Source of the DNA: Microbispora sp. H13382
GTDB lineage: Bacteria; Actinomycetota; Actinomycetes; Streptosporangiales; Streptosporangiaceae
Direction: 5' to 3'
DNA length: 64,000 bases
NCBI RefSeq assembly: GCF_014161445.1
Contig: NZ_JABBXA010000003.1
Span: 486,522-550,521, forward strand
Under the pieces are notes generated by a model that did no database searches, was not told where the DNA came from, and saw only the letters and a list, made by a program, of their open reading frames with translations. The translations under genes were made by a program, and so were the position numbers. This document shows positions 1 through 8,302 of this stretch, piece by piece. Each line of letters begins with the position of its first letter. Position 1 is the stretch's first letter.

Positions 1-1
1 C

Positions 2-757
2 CTGGAACGCGAACTCGGAATGACGCTTTTCGCGCGCTCGGGCCGCGGGGTCGTCGTGACGGCCCAGGGACGCCGGGTCGTGAAGCTGGCCCGCGAGGCC
101 CTCGACGCGGTGGCCGAGATCGAGGCCCTCGCGACGCAGGGCAACTCCTCCGGCGCCGAACTGCGGATCGCGTCCACACCGAGCCTGGAGCCCGGCCTCG
201 CCGGGCGCCTGCTGCCCGCCTACGCCGCCGAGCATCCCGGGATCCGGGTGCACATCGTGCGGTGCGAGGGCCGGGAGGGGGTGGTCAGCGCGGTCCGCGA
301 GCAGCGCGCCGATCTCGGGCTGACCGATCTCCCGGTGCCCACGGACCTGGTGAGCCACCCGCTCGAACGCCAGGAGATCGTGCTGATCTCCCCGCCCGGC
401 CTCGACCTGCCCGACCCCGTCCCCGTGGCCCGGCTGAACGGCATGCGGCTGGTGCTGCCCGCCCCCGGCAGCCCGCGCCGCAGGGAGTTCGACCAGATCT
501 TCGCCACGTACGGCGTCCGCCCGATCCCCGCCGTCGAGTCCGACGAGCGCCGGGGCTGGCTGCGGGCCGTACGGGAGGGGCGGGCCTCGCTGCTGTGGTA
601 CCGGAGCATGGCCGAGCAGGCGGCCAGGGCCGGCCTGGTGGTCCGATCGCTCGATCCCTCGCTCCGGAAGATCATCGCGGTCGTGCACGCCCGGCGGCGG
701 CTGCCCGCGATGGCGCAGGACTTCGTGGCCCTGGCCGAGGGCGGCTCCGCGGCATGA
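2..757 (+). CDS. LysR-family transcriptional regulator (5' truncated by window edge)
   Basis: DNA-binding regulator of the LysR type. The frame is open from base 2 and enters in the last part of the winged helix-turn-helix (LERELGMTLFARSGRGV, then TAQGR), which in this family lies about 30-60 residues from the true start. The rest is the periplasmic-binding-like effector domain, visible from about residue 45 of the partial protein (LRIASTPSLEPGLAGRLLP). The first ATG at base 20 lies inside the HTH and is not the real start. The inducer and targets cannot be read from the sequence. LysR genes often regulate a divergent neighbour, which would lie outside the window to the left. Confidence 0.85.
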   Translation: MERELGMTLFARSGRGVVVTAQGRRVVKLAREALDAVAEIEALATQGNSSGAELRIASTPSLEPGLAGRLLPAYAAEHPGIRVHIVRCEGREGVVSAVREQRADLGLTDLPVPTDLVSHPLERQEIVLISPPGLDLPDPVPVARLNGMRLVLPAPGSPRRREFDQIFATYGVRPIPAVESDERRGWLRAVREGRASLLWYRSMAEQAARAGLVVRSLDPSLRKIIAVVHARRRLPAMAQDFVALAEGGSAA

Positions 758-762
758 CCATC

Positions 763-808
763 TGCCCGCGGTTTGGAGCGTTCCACGGCCGTGAGCTTCC
801 CGCGGGCA
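763..808 (+). terminator. Candidate terminator stem-loop
   Basis: Nine-base perfect arms TGCCCGCGG (763-771) and CCGCGGGCA (800-808) separated by 28 bases, just after the LysR stop codon. There is no U-run, as is usual in high-GC actinobacteria. It could equally be a regulatory dyad upstream of the folP2-like gene at 846. Confidence 0.35.
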
Positions 809-845
809 CGGATCGGACGACGCGCACCTAGTACGCTGGCGGGCG

Positions 846-1757
846 ATGCCCACTACGCCGATGCCCGCAGAGGCGCCCGGCCCTTCGCCCGTCCTGCGCC
901 TGCGCGGCCGTGCCTTCGGTCCCGGCGACTTCGCTGTCATGGCCGTGGTCAACCGGACCCCCGACTCCTTCTACGACAGGGGATCGACCTACGCCTTCTC
1001 CGCCGCGGTGGACGCCGCCTCCCGCCTCGTCGAGGAAGGGGCGGACATCGTGGACATCGGCGGCGTGAAGGCCGGTCCCGGCACGGAGGTCGACCCGGCC
1101 GAGGAGATACGCCGCGTGGCCGAGGTCGTCGCCGCAGTGCGTGAGCGGCACCCCGGCGTGATCATCAGTGTCGACACCTGGCGATCGGAGGTCGCCAAGG
1201 TCGTCGCGGAGGCCGGGGCCGACCTGCTCAACGACACCTGGGGCGGCGTGGACCCCGAGCTCGCCGAGGTCGCCGCGGCGTACGGCATCGGCCTGGTGTG
1301 CGCGCACGCCGGGCGGGTGGAGCCGCGCACCCGGCCCCACCGCATCGCGTACGCCGACGTGGTGGCCGACGTGATCGCGTACACGACGGACCTCGCGGAG
1401 CGCGCGGTCGCGGCGGGGGTCCGCCGCGACGCGATCCTGGTCGACCCGGCTCACGACTTCGGCAAGAACACGTGGCACTCGCTGGAGGTCAGCAGGCGGC
1501 TCGGCGAGCTGACGGCCACGGGGTGGCCGGTGCTGGTGGCCGTCTCCAACAAGGACTTCGTCGGGGAGACCCTGGGCGGCCTGCCCGTGGAGGATCGCCA
1601 CGCCGGCACGCTGGCCACGCTCGCCGTGTCGGCGCTGCAGGGCGCCCGGGTGTTCCGCGTGCACGACGCGGCGAGCGCCCGTACGGCTCTCGCGGTGGTC
1701 TCCCGCCTCGGCGGCGCGCCGGGCTCGCGAAACGGCGCCGAGGCGGAGGTCAGTTGA
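846..1757 (+). CDS. folP2: Dihydropteroate synthase paralogue, FolP2 type
   Basis: 303-residue TIM-barrel protein of the DHPS family. Visible landmarks are MAVVNRTPDSFYDRG near residue 31 (DHPS motif with NRTPDSF in place of the usual NVTPDSFSDGG), the VDIGGVKAGPG segment, ISVDTWR, LINDTWGG-like LLNDTWGG, and DPAHDFGKN. These variants match mycobacterial FolP2 rather than FolP1; FolP2 is reported not to have normal dihydropteroate synthase activity. A role in the folate pathway is therefore uncertain. No other folate gene is nearby. The coding end overlaps the convergent metallopeptidase gene by 8 bases. An ATG start at 846 is used; a second ATG (MPAEAP) lies five codons in. Confidence 0.85.
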   Translation: MPTTPMPAEAPGPSPVLRLRGRAFGPGDFAVMAVVNRTPDSFYDRGSTYAFSAAVDAASRLVEEGADIVDIGGVKAGPGTEVDPAEEIRRVAEVVAAVRERHPGVIISVDTWRSEVAKVVAEAGADLLNDTWGGVDPELAEVAAAYGIGLVCAHAGRVEPRTRPHRIAYADVVADVIAYTTDLAERAVAAGVRRDAILVDPAHDFGKNTWHSLEVSRRLGELTATGWPVLVAVSNKDFVGETLGGLPVEDRHAGTLATLAVSALQGARVFRVHDAASARTALAVVSRLGGAPGSRNGAEAEVS

Positions 1758-2619
1758 CCTCGCGCTCCGGTCCCGACCAGGTGTCGCACGCGGCGGGCCT
1801 GCCGCTGCGCCATCCCTGCTCGAACCAGTGCCGCTGTGTGCTCAGGCGGCCGTGGTCACGCACCCACTGTGCGGGGAGCCGGCCGGCGTAGAGGTCCTGG
1901 AACTGTGTCAACGGTGGCAGTTCGCCGCGCGCTGCCCTGAGCGCCACTCCGGACAAGCACTCGGCCTGGAGTTCGAGCCGCCGGCTGGCGAGGTCGATCG
2001 CTCGTTTGGCGGCGCCTTCGGACCGGAAGTCCGCGTAGTCGAGGATGTTCGTCATGTACTGCACGTGATGCCCGTATTCGTGGGCGATCAGCTGCGCCGC
2101 CCACGCCGCCCCCCACGGTCCGATGGTGTCCCCGGGCACGAGGATGTAATAGGTCGAGGTGAGCGGGCAGTAGGTGCCGGCGGCGCCCTTGGCGGGCATC
2201 ATCCCGCACTGGGGATCGCGCGTGCGGTGCCGGATGTACCTGCGCCGGGGCGGGGAGTAGAAGACCCGCACCGCGGCGAACTCGCGCGTCCAGACGCGGT
2301 CCAGGCAGGCCGACGTCGAAGCGAGGTACCTCTTCATCGAGCCCCAGTGGTCCGGCTTGATCGCCGGCAACTCGCAGCGCGCGCTCGTACGCGGCGCCGC
2401 GTAGATCGGGCTTTCGAGGGCGGCGCTCTCACCCATGGGCACGGAAACCAGCCGGGGTCCGGACGTCGCCGAGGATGAGGGCGAGGGTGGGGCAGCCGCC
2501 GGCGACCGGAGCGTCTCGGTCGACGGTGCGGCCGGCATGGGGGTCGCCCGGGCGGTGGGATCGGCGGTGCAGGCCGTCGCAAGGAGACAGGCGAGGATCA
2601 AAGGGGGATGGCGTCGCAT
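1750..2619 (-). CDS. Neutral zinc metallopeptidase, putative lipoprotein
   Basis: 289-residue exported peptidase. The N-terminus is a short lipoprotein signal with the lipobox LATAC (Cys17), followed by a Pro/Ser/Thr-rich linker to about residue 60. The catalytic motif HEYGHH lies at residues 180-185, and ELQAEC about 30 residues later supplies a likely third zinc ligand (Glu). This is the arrangement of the YpfJ-like neutral zinc metallopeptidase family. Four cysteines near residues 82-151 could form disulfides outside the cell. The substrate is unknown. Convergent with, and overlapping, the folP2-like gene by 8 bases. Confidence 0.8.
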   Translation of the reverse strand: MRRHPPLILACLLATACTADPTARATPMPAAPSTETLRSPAAAPPSPSSSATSGPRLVSVPMGESAALESPIYAAPRTSARCELPAIKPDHWGSMKRYLASTSACLDRVWTREFAAVRVFYSPPRRRYIRHRTRDPQCGMMPAKGAAGTYCPLTSTYYILVPGDTIGPWGAAWAAQLIAHEYGHHVQYMTNILDYADFRSEGAAKRAIDLASRRLELQAECLSGVALRAARGELPPLTQFQDLYAGRLPAQWVRDHGRLSTQRHWFEQGWRSGRPAACDTWSGPEREVN

Positions 2620-2787
2620 TGTAGGGCAAATGGTAGCTGTGACCGGCGACGTGAAGATCCCATCAGAGGGGGCTCAGGTCGCCGGCGTCAGAGGGTTCGC
2701 ACGGGTCCCGATCACGGTGCGGGAACGGGGACGGCTCCGGGAATGTGACAACTGGACCGGTTGAATGCGTCTCCGTAGCATTGGCCC

Positions 2788-5700
2788 GTGCGGCTGAACG
2801 TCCTCGGGCCCATGGAACTCGTCGTGGCCGGGCAGGCCGTACCGGCCGGACCGCCGAAGCAGCGAGCTCTCCTGGCCCTCCTCGCGATGCACGCCGACCG
2901 CGTGCTCCCCGTGGACCTCCTGGCCGACCGGCTGTGGTCAGGCAACCCGCCGGCCAGCGCCCAGGGGAGCCTGCAGGTCTACGTCTCCAACCTGCGCCGC
3001 CGGCTGGAGCCCGACCGGCGGCCGGGCGCGACCGCGGCCGTCCTGGTCAGCGCCGCCGACGGGTACGGCCTGATGACCGGCGGGCTCGACCTCGACACGA
3101 GGGACTTCGAGACGCTCGCGTCGGCCGGGACCGGCCATCTGGCCGGGGGACGGCACGAGGTGGCGGCGAACGCCCTCGCCGAGGCGCTCGGCCTGTGGCG
3201 GGGCGACCCGTACGCGGACGTGCGGTCCGAGGAGTGGGCGCAGCCGGAGATCGCCCGTCTGGAACAGGTGCGGCTGGACGCGGTGGAGGGGCTGGCCGCG
3301 GCCCTGCTGGAGCTGGGCCGCCACACGGACGTGGTCGCGCGGCTGGACTCCTTCGTCCGCGAACACCCCCTGCGGGAGCGTGCCTGGGAACTGCTGGTGC
3401 TGGCCCACTACCGGGCGGGCCGGCAGGCGGCGGCCCTCGGCTGCCTGCGGAGGGTGCGGGAGGTGCTCGCCGGGGAACTGGGCATCGACCCCGGGCCGCG
3501 GCTGCGGGAGCTCGAAGGCGCGGTGCTGCGCCAGGACGCCGCGCTGCTCCCGCCGGAGCGTCCTGCCACGCCGTCACCCCCGCGGCGGCCTGCGGCACGG
3601 ACGCCGGAACAGCGGACGCAGGAACAGTGGACGCCGAAAGAGACGACGGCACGCAGGGCTCCCGAGCCCGCGGCGGAACAGCCGGTCTTCGTCGGCAGGC
3701 AGAGCGCGCTGGAGTTCCTGTACGAGGCGCTGAAGGCGTCGTCCGCCGCCGGGCAGGTCGTACTGGTGGACGGTGAACCGGGCGTCGGCAAGACGAGCCT
3801 GCTGAAGCGGTTCCGCGCGACCGCCGACGTGCCGGTCGGCTGGGGGTCGAGTCCCGACCACGAGACCGCGCCCGCCCTGTGGCCCTGGGAGCGGGTCCTG
3901 CGCGACCTCGCCGCCGCGGCCCCGGAGGTCGCCCTGCCCGGCGAGGTGAGCACGTTCCTGTCGGGCGGCCTGGAGGCGATCCCGGCGTCCGACGCGCAGG
4001 GGGCGCGGCTGCGGTTCTTCGAGGCGGTCGGCACGTTCCTGGCCGGCGCCGGCCCGGTGATCGTCGTGCTGGAGGACATCCACGCGGCCGACGACGCGAC
4101 GCTGCGGCTGCTGGTCCACGTGGTGTCCACCGCCCGGCCGGGCCTGCTGCTGGTGGCGACCTTCCGGCGGCACGAGGCGTCGGCGCTCACCGGCACGCTG
4201 TCGGCGCTGTCGCGGTTCGGCGCGCGCAGGCTCGGGCTCGACGGGCTCGCCGCCGAGGAGGTCCGCGCGCTCGTCCGGGAGTTGTCCGGCCGCGACCCGG
4301 GCAGCCGCAAGGCCGAGGAACTGCGCGGGCGCACCGCCGGGAACCCGTTCTTCCTGGCGGAGCTGGCCCGGGCGGGCGAGGAACTGCCGCAGGGCGTGCT
4401 GGACGTCGTGCTGCACCGGGTGGCGGGCCTGGGGGAGGAGGCGGCCCGTGTGCTGGAGCTCGCCGCCGTGATGGGCGACGAGTTCGAGGCGGGCGTCCTG
4501 GCCCAGGTCGCCGGAGGCACGGTCGGCGACCTGCTGCCGCCGCTCGACGCGGCCCTCGGCGCGGGGCTGATCCGGGAGTCGTCGTACCGGCTGGGCGGGT
4601 ACGAGTTCGCGCACGCCCTGGTGACCGATGCGCTGCTGTCGCGCAGGTCGCGGCTGTGGCGGGCGCGCGTGCACGAGCAGGTCGCGGGCGTCCTCACCCG
4701 CGTCCACGGAGACAGGGACGACCGCGCGGCGGTCATCGCGCGGCACTGGCTCGCGGCGGCGGAGCTGGGCGCGGAGCCCGCCCGCATGGCGATGGACTAC
4801 TCCGCCCGCGCCGCGCGGGTGGCCCTGCGGCGGCACGCGCCCGACGACGCGGCCATCTCGTGGCAGGAGGCGCTGGCGGCGGCCGGGCCGGCCGGGGCCG
4901 GCCCGGCCGAGCGGTTCGAGCTCGCCGTCGGGCTGGCCGAGAGCCGCTACACCGCCGGGCGGTTCGACGAGGGCTACGAGGCGGTCGAGCAGGCGCTCGC
5001 CCTGGCCGGCGCCGACCTGGACAAGGCCGTCAGGGCCGCCGACATCGCGATGGGACACGGCGTCTGGGTGCCGTTCCGCTACGGCCTCGACGTGGCCGCC
5101 CTGCGGGAGGCGATGGACCGGGCCGTGCGCGAGCTGTCCCCGGACACGTCCGCGTGGGCGACGGCGCAGGCCGTCCGGGCCGTCGTGCACGCCCAGACCG
5201 GCCGCGAGGACGAGGTCGACGCGGTCTCGTCGCGGGCCGTGGCGGCGGCCGAGCGCCTGGGCGACCCCGCCCTGCTGCGGCGCGTGCTCCACCTGCGGCT
5301 GCTCGCCATGCAGGGACAGGACTTCGTCGAGCAGCTCGCCGCGACCGCGCGGCGCCTGCTGGCAGAGCCGGACCTGTCGTCCCAGCTGAGGGCGATCGCA
5401 CAGCTCCACCTCGTCGCCCATCACGTCGAGCACGGCAGGGTGCCGCAGGCCCGCGCGCTGCTGGCGGAGACCGACGCGCTGCTGCGCGACCTGCACAACC
5501 CCACGCTGGCGCTGCAGGCGGCGATCGCACACGTGGGTCTCGACCTGTTCCAGGGTGTGCCGGACCCGACTCGCCACTTCGAGCCCGTCAGGGCGACGCT
5601 GTCCTTCTCCGACCTCGCGTACTTCGAGGTGGGCATGCTCGCCGTGCGGGCCGAGACGCTCATCCAGGAGGACCGCTTCGGCGAGGAGGCGGAATGGATC

Positions 5701-6123
5701 GAGGAGATGTTCCAGCGGACGGGCATGGCCGGCCTCGCCTACGTCCTGGCGTACGCGCTGGCGGACCGGGGCGATCACGGGCGCGCCCGGCGGCTCCTGC
5801 GGGAGACCCCGCTGCCGCCGCGCGACTACCACTGGGCGATGGCCGCCATGTGCCGCTTGCACGCGGCGATCCGGCTCGGCGAGACGGACATCGTGCGGGA
5901 GGTCTACGACGCGTTCCGTCCCTTCGCCGGGCTGCTGCATGTGAGCGGCACCTGCACCACGATCGACGGCGCGTACGACGGCCACATGGGCGAGGCGCTG
6001 CTGGCGCTCGGGGACCGCGAGGGGGCGCGGGCCCACCTGCGGGAGGCGGTGCGCCTGCTGGAGCGGGCGGGCGGCGGCTACTGGCTGACAAGGGCCCGGC
6101 AAGCCCTCGACAAGTGCGCGTAG
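2788..6123 (+). CDS. SARP/BTAD transcriptional regulator with AAA ATPase and TPR-like region
   Basis: 1111-residue regulator. Residues 1-95 form an OmpR/SARP-type winged helix (MRLNVLGPMELV, PPKQRALLALLA, SLQVYVSNLRRRLEP), and about 100-245 the bacterial transcriptional activation domain (RAGRQAAALGCLRRV). After a charged linker, about 295-560 is a STAND-like AAA domain with Walker A GEPGVGKTS (near 329) and Walker B-like VIVVLEDIHAAD (near 421). The last 500 residues are helical, Ala/Leu-rich and TPR-like. No LuxR HTH is visible at the C-terminus. The family usually activates secondary metabolism or adaptive genes. The next gene starts 46 bases downstream behind a perfect dyad, so it is a plausible target or operon partner. 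GTG start at 2788. Confidence 0.88.
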   Translation: MRLNVLGPMELVVAGQAVPAGPPKQRALLALLAMHADRVLPVDLLADRLWSGNPPASAQGSLQVYVSNLRRRLEPDRRPGATAAVLVSAADGYGLMTGGLDLDTRDFETLASAGTGHLAGGRHEVAANALAEALGLWRGDPYADVRSEEWAQPEIARLEQVRLDAVEGLAAALLELGRHTDVVARLDSFVREHPLRERAWELLVLAHYRAGRQAAALGCLRRVREVLAGELGIDPGPRLRELEGAVLRQDAALLPPERPATPSPPRRPAARTPEQRTQEQWTPKETTARRAPEPAAEQPVFVGRQSALEFLYEALKASSAAGQVVLVDGEPGVGKTSLLKRFRATADVPVGWGSSPDHETAPALWPWERVLRDLAAAAPEVALPGEVSTFLSGGLEAIPASDAQGARLRFFEAVGTFLAGAGPVIVVLEDIHAADDATLRLLVHVVSTARPGLLLVATFRRHEASALTGTLSALSRFGARRLGLDGLAAEEVRALVRELSGRDPGSRKAEELRGRTAGNPFFLAELARAGEELPQGVLDVVLHRVAGLGEEAARVLELAAVMGDEFEAGVLAQVAGGTVGDLLPPLDAALGAGLIRESSYRLGGYEFAHALVTDALLSRRSRLWRARVHEQVAGVLTRVHGDRDDRAAVIARHWLAAAELGAEPARMAMDYSARAARVALRRHAPDDAAISWQEALAAAGPAGAGPAERFELAVGLAESRYTAGRFDEGYEAVEQALALAGADLDKAVRAADIAMGHGVWVPFRYGLDVAALREAMDRAVRELSPDTSAWATAQAVRAVVHAQTGREDEVDAVSSRAVAAAERLGDPALLRRVLHLRLLAMQGQDFVEQLAATARRLLAEPDLSSQLRAIAQLHLVAHHVEHGRVPQARALLAETDALLRDLHNPTLALQAAIAHVGLDLFQGVPDPTRHFEPVRATLSFSDLAYFEVGMLAVRAETLIQEDRFGEEAEWIEEMFQRTGMAGLAYVLAYALADRGDHGRARRLLRETPLPPRDYHWAMAAMCRLHAAIRLGETDIVREVYDAFRPFAGLLHVSGTCTTIDGAYDGHMGEALLALGDREGARAHLREAVRLLERAGGGYWLTRARQALDKCA

Positions 6124-6135
6124 GGGCGGGGCGCG

Positions 6136-6168
6136 CAGTCTGTTTCCGACACGTGAGGAAACAGACTG
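6136..6168 (+). promoter_or_regulatory. Perfect 12-bp dyad covering the ribosome-binding site of the hemerythrin gene
   Basis: Arms CAGTCTGTTTCC (6136-6147) and GGAAACAGACTG (6157-6168) are exact inverse complements with a 9-base spacer. The right arm runs straight into the ATG at 6169 and contains the only Shine-Dalgarno-like stretch (GAGGAAAC). As RNA it would hide the ribosome-binding site; as DNA it is a good repressor-type operator. Function is inferred. Confidence 0.6.
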
Positions 6169-6813
6169 ATGATCACACCAGAACACCTGACCGGCTTCCT
6201 GATGATGCACGCCGGTTTCCGCGCCGAGTTCGGCCGCCTGGCCGAGGCGTGCGCGAACCCGCGTGACGACGCGCACGAGGAACTGCTGGAGGAGCAGCTC
6301 GCGCTCGTGCTGGACATGCTGCACGCCCATCACTCGCACGAGGATGCCAGCCTGTGGCCCACGCTCGCCGGCCGTGCCCCGGAGGCGGCGGACGTGCTGG
6401 CCGAGCTGGAGTCGGAGCACTCCGTGCTCGACCCGCTCATCGCGGCCGCCTCCGATCGCGGGGTGCCCCTGGCCGAGCGCGCGCCCACCCTGCGGCGGCT
6501 GCACGAGCTCGTCAACGAGCACCTCGACCACGAGGAGCGGACCGCCGTGCCGCTCATGCTCCGCCACCTCACCCTCGACGACGTCGAGGCCGACAAACGC
6601 CGGGCGATGGACGACTTCGGCCGCCGCCGTGTCGCCGTCATCTTCGGCTGGCTCGCCTCGAGTGCGGACGCCGATCTGCTCGCGACGTCGTACGCCGACC
6701 TGCCGGTCGTGGCCCGGCTCATGTTCCGCCTGTTCTGGTGGCCGGCCTACCGGCGGCGCTTCACCCGCCTGTACGGCGTCACCATCCCCGCGAACGCTGT
6801 CCTGGAGTCGTAA
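6169..6813 (+). CDS. Hemerythrin HHE-domain protein
   Basis: 214-residue cytoplasmic helical protein with the spacing of HHE cation-binding domains: His14, the cluster HAHHSHED (52-59), the E-S-E-H segment at His84, and the EHLDHEE segment (His118, His121, Glu122). These are the expected ligands of a non-haem di-iron or related metal site binding O2, NO or other small molecules. The C-terminal 70 residues (MFRLFWWPAYRRRF) are aromatic and basic, as in actinobacterial members of the group. The stop TAA overlaps the ATG of the following PPOX-fold gene (TAATG), so the two are probably co-translated. Control is probably through the dyad just upstream. Confidence 0.8.
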   Translation: MITPEHLTGFLMMHAGFRAEFGRLAEACANPRDDAHEELLEEQLALVLDMLHAHHSHEDASLWPTLAGRAPEAADVLAELESEHSVLDPLIAAASDRGVPLAERAPTLRRLHELVNEHLDHEERTAVPLMLRHLTLDDVEADKRRAMDDFGRRRVAVIFGWLASSADADLLATSYADLPVVARLMFRLFWWPAYRRRFTRLYGVTIPANAVLES

Positions 6814-7814
6814 TGACCGCATCCACACCGACCACGTGGCCGCACGAGGTGGCTGAGATTCTCGTCCGCGCCATGGTCTGCGAATACGCCTCACTCACCC
6901 GCGAAGGCCGGCCCGTCACCTGGCCCGTCACGCCGTACGCCGGCGCGGCCGGCACGCTCGACGTGAGCACTGGGCTCACCTACCCCGGCAAGGCCGAGCG
7001 CGCCCGGCACGATCCGCGCGTCGCGCTGCTCTACTCCGGTGCCGGCGCGGAGGACACGGGCAGCGGGCTCAGCCGGCCGCCCGTCGTCCTCGTGCAGGGC
7101 CGGGCGACCGTACGCGACGCGGATCTGCAGGCCAACACCGACCGGTACGTCCGCGAGTCGCTCGCCAAGACCGGCGCCGGGTTCGCCGGGATGCCGTGGT
7201 TCCTGGTGAAGCGGCTGGGGTGGTATTTCGCTCGCATCTGGGTGGAGGTCACCCCCGAGAGGATGGTCTGGTGGCCCGAGGGCGACCTGTCCAGGACGCC
7301 CGAGGTCTGGACGGCCCCCGGAGACGTCGCGGTTCCCGCCTCCGACCCCGCCCCGACGGGCCCCTGGCTGCCGAGCCGATCGGCCCCGCCCGCGGACTGG
7401 CGGCCCTTCGCAGGCCGCGCGGCCCGCCTGGGCGAGCCCGTCGTGACCATGGTGGCCGACGACATGCCGCTTGCGGTGCGCACCCGCTCGGCCGTACGTA
7501 CCGAGACCGGCTTCGACCTGCGGCTTCCCGCGGGCGTCCAAGCGGCCGAAGGGCCGGTGTGCCTGACCTTCCACCGGCACGGCCCGGCCATGGAGTGGCA
7601 GGAGAACGTGGTGCTCGTCGGGACCGCGACCGGAGAGGGCGACCGGCTGAGCGTGCGGGTCGAGCGGGCCCTGGACGACTGGAGCCTGTCGGGGAACCGC
7701 CGCGAGCGGATGCGCTCGTTCCTCGGCCAGGGCAGGCTGCTCAGGAAGCGCCTGGAGGCCGAGGCCGCCCGCCGCGGCCAGGCCGTTCCCCGCGTCCGCC
7801 GCCCAGACGCGTGA
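6813..7814 (+). CDS. PPOX-class flavin/F420-binding fold protein
   Basis: 333-residue protein. The first 150 residues have the split-barrel layout of pyridoxamine-phosphate-oxidase-like proteins (YASLTREGRPVTWPVTPY, ERARHDPRVALLYSG, PVVLVQGRATV). The second half (about 190-300) resembles another split-barrel-like repeat (PEGPVCLTFHRHG, NVVLVGTATGEGDRLSVRVERAL). Such proteins bind FMN, F420 or haem, and the substrate cannot be told from sequence. The start was chosen at 6813 because it overlaps the hemerythrin stop (TAATG); an in-frame extension upstream would run across the whole hemerythrin gene. Together with the hemerythrin gene it suggests a redox or small-ligand function. Confidence 0.75.
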   Translation: MTASTPTTWPHEVAEILVRAMVCEYASLTREGRPVTWPVTPYAGAAGTLDVSTGLTYPGKAERARHDPRVALLYSGAGAEDTGSGLSRPPVVLVQGRATVRDADLQANTDRYVRESLAKTGAGFAGMPWFLVKRLGWYFARIWVEVTPERMVWWPEGDLSRTPEVWTAPGDVAVPASDPAPTGPWLPSRSAPPADWRPFAGRAARLGEPVVTMVADDMPLAVRTRSAVRTETGFDLRLPAGVQAAEGPVCLTFHRHGPAMEWQENVVLVGTATGEGDRLSVRVERALDDWSLSGNRRERMRSFLGQGRLLRKRLEAEAARRGQAVPRVRRPDA

Positions 7815-7834
7815 CCTCGTCCGCGGACCCGCCG

Positions 7835-8000
7835 CCAGTACTGCTGGGCGTTCTTGTTTCAGCGCGCACAGCTGAACCGTCGCCCCGTTCGCCGTCGAAC
7901 CGCCCTTCACGTCGAGCACACTCGGGCCGATGCACCCGCTCGGGGTCAGCACGCCACTGGGCGGGCTGAGCGTCTTCCTGCTGCTCTCAAGGGCACTCAC
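7835..8000 (-). pseudogene. Ricin-type beta-trefoil lectin remnant
   Basis: On the minus strand the peptide VLDVKGGSTANGATVQL is the typical first strand-pair of a ricin B-lectin repeat (usually CLDVxGGSTANGTxVQLxxC). The expected continuation NKNAQQYW is present only after a one-base shift, so the repeat is frameshifted. Nothing upstream provides a complete lectin or enzyme. It is read as a decayed fragment, probably of a secreted carbohydrate-binding protein. Confidence 0.5.
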
Positions 8001-8024
8001 GCGGCCACCTTGTCCAGGGCACCG

Positions 8025-8140
8025 TCAAAACCGCGCTCCAGCATCGACAATGGCCACGGCCCGGATTTCCTTCTCGGTCATCCCCCGTACCTGCCCCAGG
8101 TTCGTGCCGCTCAGGTCCGTGCCGCGCAGGTTCGCACTGC
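8025..8140 (-). pseudogene. C-terminal remnant of a pentapeptide-repeat protein
   Basis: The minus strand reads ANLRGTDLSGTNLGQVRGM followed by TEKEIRAVAIVDAGARF and a TGA at 8027-8025. A(N/D)LxG-type pentapeptide repeats ending in LGQVRGMTEKEI are the normal C-terminus of actinobacterial pentapeptide-repeat proteins. The 5' part is missing: homology stops near 8140, where an IS3 transposase remnant begins on the other strand. Confidence 0.55.
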
Positions 8141-8302
8141 GGCATCGGGTCGGAGTCCCTGCGCAGCTGGGTGCGCTAGGCCGAGGTCGACGGCGGCCGG
8201 CGGCCGGGGACTACCACCGACGAGGCTAGGAGGATCGCGGAACTGGAACGGGAGGTCCGCGGGCTGCGCCGGGCCAATGAGATCCTCAAGGCGGCATCCT
8301 TA
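8141..8302 (+). pseudogene. IS3-family transposase OrfA remnant
   Basis: Reads GIGSESLRSWVR, then an in-frame TAG at 8177-8179, then [19 protein letters not shown] and [12 protein letters not shown]. These are the HTH and leucine-zipper segments of an IS3-type OrfA (usual text LRxWVRQAEVDxG), with the Gln codon changed to a stop. Both ends are missing. The following IS30 element starts immediately after it. Confidence 0.6.

Noticed and set aside
3574..6894. Very long minus-strand open frame opposite the SARP gene
   Set aside because: It is the antisense shadow of a high-GC coding region: His/Gln/Arg-rich peptide, no family motif, spans two real genes.
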